Origin: Dromaius novaehollandiae
Lineage: Eukaryota > Chordata > Aves > Casuariiformes > Dromaiidae
Assembly: GCF_036370855.1 (NCBI RefSeq)
Contig: NC_088108.1
Span: 12,547,448 to 12,611,447, forward strand
Direction of reading: 5' to 3'
Length of the DNA stretch: 64,000 bases
Shown here: in pieces, positions 58,981-64,000 of the stretch
Layout of the letters: every line of letters begins with the position of its first letter
Position numbering within the stretch: position 1 is the first letter of the stretch
Made by a program: the position numbers and the translations under genes
The notes under the pieces: generated by a model
What the model was told of the DNA's origin: nothing
The model's input: the letters and a program-made list of their open reading frames with translations, nothing else
Databases searched by the model: none

Positions 58981-60383
58981 TTTTTTCCTCTCCACAAACT
59001 CAGTCTTTGAAGAGGATGCTGAAGACTAAGGTGACGAAGGTTATAAGCACTGTGGGTTAAAGTGCTGAGCATTTCAGAAGACACTGAAAGAGAGGGAGCA
59101 TGCTGAAGGAGGTCAGCAACATGATGGCTAACCCTTTGGAGAGAGCTATGATTTCCAGGCATAATGAGGTATCTTAAGGACAATGAGTCAAAGCTCTACA
59201 TTTCTTAGACTTCACCCTGTGTTTAGTAATTCCTGCCTTTCTGAGTTCTTACTATTGTAATGTTTTGCTGTTTGTGTCTAGAGGGAGTCTCTGAGGATTT
59301 TGTCTCTGTTTTTCCTCTAAATTATTGACTGTTCTAAATCTCTGACCTTTTTCTTCTTCTAAGTCTGCTTCTTTGCCTGGAATTTGCATTCTCTATGAGG
59401 AATGATCAGCCAGAAATATGAAGGCAGTCATTTTAATATGCCACATTTTATGGTAAAAAGGACAGGTTCAGAGAGATCCTGTGTACTAAAGCATTCAGGG
59501 AGGCTCTGGAGTACGACGGGGGCTGTCCATGGCATTCACAGTGGGTCACGTTGGGTCCAGAGAAACTGCCCGAGTGACCACATCCAGCCCGGAGCTGTGT
59601 ACGAGATAATGGAGGAAAGCATAGAAAACAAGTGAGAAGGCCCTTTTGGGAGGGGGAACTCAGTCTTTGCTGCTCTACCCTGTCCTCTAATTGCTCTGAC
59701 TGCAATGTCAAGGGCATGGACAGTGCTGCCACCCCAGGGCTGCCCAGCTGGAGGGACCAACCAACCAAGATAACAGTGTAAGCAATGCTATGAGAGAGGC
59801 CTCAGGAGAAGGACTTCAAGAAGTCCTTTTCACTCTGTTTCCTCTTAATATGCTGTACTGCAACACTCTTATCCTACTTTTCTTCTCATGATGATTATTC
59901 TCGTAGGAACAGCTCATTCTTGCTTATTAACACCACTGTTTTTCTGAAGACAATCTCATGATTTTTGAGTGCAAACTTGATAATATTTTAAGTTATTTTT
60001 AAGATAGGGGACTTTGTGATGATACAAATAGTTCTGTAGGATTTTAAGATAATAATGTTCTTTTTTTTTCATGTTAAAGCAATGGTAGTACTAAAAGAAA
60101 ATGAAGTAATTTAAAAGTAAAAAGAACAACGCTGATGACACTTGCAAAGATACAAAACCAGCACTCCAATGTCAGAATATTTAAAAAATTTCAGATGTCT
60201 GTTGAAGCATTAAATAGCACAGGGTTTTTATAGTATTGCTAATTCAAATTCCTTCTTAATGGAAAGATTTGTATTTGTGTTACTAAAACAAACAACAATA
60301 CATGAGAGATGTGGAACATGGACAAAGCCAGAGTAGTGCTATGCTTGTGGATAGCCTCAGATTTTATCTGCTTGATTTCTTAC
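58981..60383. other. Gene-free or intronic stretch with unpaired acceptors
   Basis: Two very strong minus-strand acceptors lie at about 59089 (CATGCTCCCTCTCTTTCAG) and 59598 (a long C/T tract ending CGTACACAG). Each is followed by open sequence of 38-48 codons, but neither has a good donor. A plus frame at 59402-59635 overlaps the second. None is called. Confidence 0.3.
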
Positions 60384-60584
60384 CTTAGTTTTCTTAAATA
60401 GATCTGGATTTTTCTTGTCCTGTAAGTAAACTGCATGTTCATATCAAAGTGTGTGGCAGTGAAATGTAGAAATATTAAAATGGCATTTAGAGAGAGAGAA
60501 GAGAAGCCTTTCATGGCTGTCCTGATGAAAAGTGGCAAAATCAATCTGGTGTTTATTTTGCGTCGGTTATTATTTCCACTGATA
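60384..60584 (-). other. Candidate coding exon (201 bp), unidentified protein
   Basis: The minus-strand acceptor TTTGTGCTTTTCAG and the donor CTAAG followed by GTAAGA are among the strongest in the window. Between them one frame is open as one base, 66 codons and two bases. The peptide begins ISGNNNRRKINTRLILPLF and is Ile/Leu/Thr/Arg-rich with no Glu, which is a little unlike a typical protein. Exit phase matches the exon at 55802-55950. No family is recognised. The frame continues open into the intron upstream in a different register, so a false call is possible. Confidence 0.3.
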
Positions 60585-63500
60585 CTGAAAAGCACAAACT
60601 AGCAATAACAAGGTCTGAAATGGGTCTCGTTATGGCTTCTGCTGGCAACTTTATTTCCTTGACTTGAAAGCCGCTGACTTCCTTGAACTGGAGGTGCTTT
60701 AAAATGATGCATCTGTGACTTATGCTACAGGGCAAACAATATATGAATATATGGATAGTTCTATAACGTTGTCCTAGAGAAAGCAAGAGCACATATCATA
60801 ATCCATCTGAGCGACCAGGAAAGCTGAGACTGCAGTTCTAGTTGAATTGCTAGAGAAATTCATGTTTGTTTGAAATTTGCTTACTTAGGATGTGGTTCTT
60901 TTACATCAACTGGTAATAATACCCAGAGCTATTTGTGTATCGCATTGTATTAGAATTGCACAGTCAATTGATTTGATTGTGTTAGATAATTCTCCATCCA
61001 ATCCCATCCTGATAAAAACTGCACTCATCTCATGATTATGTAGCATAACAGAACAAATCCTTTCCTTTCTGGGACACCAGTGACAGTGTGCGTTCCTATT
61101 TCTTAACCTATGGGGATGCAATGAACCAAGGGAGTGTTCCTAAGAAAACATCCACAATGAAGTTATTAATATCCAGAAAATAAATATTCTCAATGTAGGG
61201 AAGAAATGAAAAAATCCTATTCCCCCTGCTTTAAAGCCTCTGTGTAATGTCTTTTGCATTTTTCAGTAGTTTTCTTTTCCTAACCTTTTTTTCCCCACGT
61301 TTCTCATTGTTATAATACAACCATCAAAGTATAAATAGGTATGCAACTGGGCAATCTGTTGAGCCAGCTTTGCAAAAAACTCTCCCTTGGGAGAGAGGAG
61401 CAGTAACAGGAATTGACCTTTCTCCACCAATGAAGTTTGAACATTAAAGCTTAATTGGAGTCATTGTCATAAATTCCAGATAGAAAGTACTTCTTAGCTA
61501 GGTTTATAAATGTCTGTAAATTTTGGGTCTCTGGAGAAGAGATATTTATATTTACATTTAAACTGTGTTAGGAAGAGGCAATTTCCCTTTTCCTAACATA
61601 AAGATATTTTTATTTGCTTTTTTAATGCTTGTGGATGTGGTATCATTGATTTTTTGTTTTGAGTTTTAGATCATCTGAAAGCTTAGGGTGAGCTGAAACT
61701 AAGCTTTTTTTGATTTGGGGGTCAAAACTACAAATCCAGTCTCTTCTACTGGAAGGATTCATTTTTAATTTTGTCTGACATGATATAAATATTGGCATAA
61801 ATATTCCTGGTGCCAGGATGACTACTGTGTGTGGAATGAAGCCTGAAACTGGTAGAAATTTTTATGAGCTAATCTTCCAATCAAGAAAAGTCTGATTCTA
61901 GCCAATCTAGAGTTAGACAGTAATTCAGAGCTGCATACCAGATGAGATATGTAGACAATAGCAATGATTTGTTCTGTTTTTGAAGAAACAAAATCTGACA
62001 AGAACAGGAAAAAATTTTGTGCTCAGAGTTTTGGCTGTCCTCACAAACCAAATTAAATTCACACTCATGCTCTATTCTGGCCTTGTAAAGTCCTTAGCAA
62101 ATTCTTCAAAGTATCCTTCTGCTGGAAAGGCAAAGTGTAGCAATGGAAAATGCAGCATGATGGTGAAGTGCAGAGAAGGACTGTGCACATGAAACACTTG
62201 TTCAAAACATGCTGTGCTCCATGATTCTGCATCTGTAAAAGGAATTTGGCTTTATATATGCTTTCTCATCTTTTGCTGAATATTAGATGTTTACACTTGC
62301 ATCAACGTGAGTTAATGCAATCAGTCCACTGAAATACGTATTTTTTACAGCATTTTGCAACATTTTCTTTACTCTTGATTGATAGGGTACCTTACATGTG
62401 CAGAAAAATTAAACAATCAGTTGGGAGGCCAATACGAACAGGAGAATAGGGCCTGTTTCATATGATGTTTTATTAAAGTCTTGAGTTTTAAATGCAGATG
62501 ATTTAATTTGCAGTGATGCTCTAACTGAATGATTAGGACATTTTAGAACTGTTTACTGATGGTGAAGTGTTTAGAGCTTGAATTTCAAGAAAAATCTCAT
62601 TGACTATGTGTATGTGAAGAGCTTAACAGCCCTCAGACGCTAAAAAGTGCCTTAATATATCTGACATTTACACGGAAATGTCTATAGTTCACTGAGAGCT
62701 TGAATTTTGTCTGTTTTGACCTCTTGGGGACATTGGGCCATTGCTCAAAACCTGGATGCTGGCATTTCACATTCAGACTTCTGGTTATTGGTCATTGTAA
62801 TGCCTTTTGCCAGGAGTCCTTGATCTGCTTGCCATCAAACTCCATCAGAAATAATCAGTTCAGTATTTTTAAGCAGCACTTGTGAGAGATGGTTCAGTTC
62901 CCTTTCAGTATGCCTGCTCCAGTTAATTTTCACGTGAGGTTAATATGCTTGTCATTGAAGTACTCAGGTTATACTCATTCTTAATGCTGTCTCCTCATCC
63001 AGAGCAACTGGCTAAACACCAGAGAGATGAATGGTTCTAATTTCTGGTAAAGATGTGAAGAGTCCTCATTATTAACAAATTAATGTTAGGATCTGAAAAC
63101 TCTGTACGTATGAGGTACGTAAGACAGTACCATGACCGTTTAAATCTAATAAACAAAAGGAAGCTTGTAGAGTGAGAGACTGAGTGTTTCCTAGGGCCAT
63201 TTATCAGGCTGGAGTTCAGAACTTGGCTTCTACTTGGTCTCCAATCTACCCACTAACCTGTGTTTCTTCCCTCAAATTTGGTGCAGAACTGATATCAATG
63301 GCAGGTTTGTCTGAATTAGGACTTTGTATACTGGCTCAGTCTTCTTATGAGCAAAACCTAAAATGTTAAGCAGCTACCCTTGGAAACTGAACTGCAATAT
63401 TAGAATGGCAAGAACATGCTGCTCCCAAGGAAGGGCTGTAGAAAATAAGCAGTAAATCTGTTATGACAAGTGAAAAGTAGTATAAATGTTATAATCTTTG

Positions 63501-64000
63501 GTGATAAAAACAGATATCGTGGTTTAGGCAAGATTAAGCATCAAAGCCTGGTCATTCTGTGTGCTGTTCTAAATCCTGCAAATTTAATTCTAAACTGAAT
63601 TCGATTACAGGACAGAAATTAATGGAACATTAACCTTGTATAGGCCAGCTAAATCACATAGAAGTTCATGACTTGAGGTGTAACCTCAAAATCGGTAATT
63701 TGCCTTTGGGAATAGTGACTTAACATAGTACACATGCTATGCTTTTGGCACCTGGTTTAGGGAGTAGAAAAATTTCAAAACATATTACTGTTTTGTGTCC
63801 CCAGTTATGAGTAATATATGTTATAGGAACAGAGATCTACTTTTGGGCTTTCTTTTGAAAACTGGTGCCCTGCAGTTTTACACCAGCTAGAGATTTAGCC
63901 CAAACCGTTCGATCTGTCTTTTGTTAGGTGAGTCCTGGGTTTTTGTGCCCAAGTGACTGCTCAGGCGCTATGTAGGTTAGGACCCTTGGGCAGAGCTGTG
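60585..64000. other. Gene-free or intronic stretch
   Basis: No firmly supported gene or repeat. Minus frames at 60553-60792 and 60906-61121 and plus frames at 61980-62192 and 63184-63369 are open but lack matched splice sites. No CpG-rich promoter is seen, so if the minus-strand gene exists its start lies beyond the window. Confidence 0.35.

Noticed and set aside
59402..59768. Overlapping plus frame (77 codons) and minus frames (106 and 74 codons)
   Set aside because: Three frames overlap, only an acceptor is present on the minus strand, and no donor follows. I cannot choose a coding frame.
60553..60792. Minus-strand 79-codon frame upstream of the 60.5 kb exon
   Set aside because: It is in a different register from the exon, has no splice pair of its own, and probably reads intron sequence.
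1..64000. Bacterial or viral gene clusters, CRISPR arrays, endogenous retrovirus genes
   Set aside because: I looked for long consecutive frames, regular direct repeats with spacers, and LTR-like ends or retroviral motif order, and saw none.

Overview
This window looks like vertebrate nuclear DNA, most likely from a bird or another sauropsid. It is AT-rich and depleted of CpG outside a few patches. It has no long open frame, no bacterial-style gene packing, no rRNA gene and no intact tRNA gene. The recognisable interspersed repeats are few and very old. There are scraps resembling the 3' end of CR1 LINEs (about 3.45 kb and 25.85 kb) and several MIR/CORE-SINE-like relics (about 2.2, 11.8, 42.1, 58.9 kb and a tRNA-derived head near 37.9 kb). 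No young LTR element, DNA transposon or long LINE is visible. Sparse, decayed CR1 plus MIR suggests an avian genome, but the species cannot be named from this.

No gene can be named with confidence. The longest open frames (158, 131, 115, 114 codons) are about what chance gives in 64 kb of such composition. Some open frames are bounded by good splice signals. The best set lies on the minus strand at about 60.5, 55.9, 55.0, 53.3, 52.7, 31.7, 26.8, 25.0, 24.8 and 19.1 kb. Several consecutive pairs have compatible reading phase, and the last has a stop codon followed by a possible poly(A) signal. I report them as candidate exons of an unidentified minus-strand gene at low confidence, because chance pairs of acceptor, donor and open frame are expected at this scale. 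Plus-strand candidates also exist (5.9 kb, probably non-coding; 40.4 kb, a possible last exon).

Layout: 1-16 kb is AT-rich non-coding DNA with old repeats and T-runs. At 16.2-16.67 kb there is a compact CpG-island-like segment, the best promoter candidate, with a perfect 8-bp inverted repeat and a CRE-like core. From 16.7 to 40 kb the sequence is intron- or intergenic-like with sparse minus-strand candidate exons. From 40.5 to 42.8 kb there is a cluster of unusual DNA structures: a C13 run, an 89-base nearly pure purine tract and a 24-bp AT palindrome. From 43.5 to 44.05 kb and again at 56.6-56.9 kb the sequence has the look of conserved regulatory elements, the latter with four homeodomain-type TAAT sites. 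The right-hand third holds the densest group of minus-strand exon candidates and a MIR relic. If the exon model holds, most of the window is introns of one large minus-strand gene, with its 3' end near 18.4-19 kb. If it does not, the window is gene-poor intergenic DNA.
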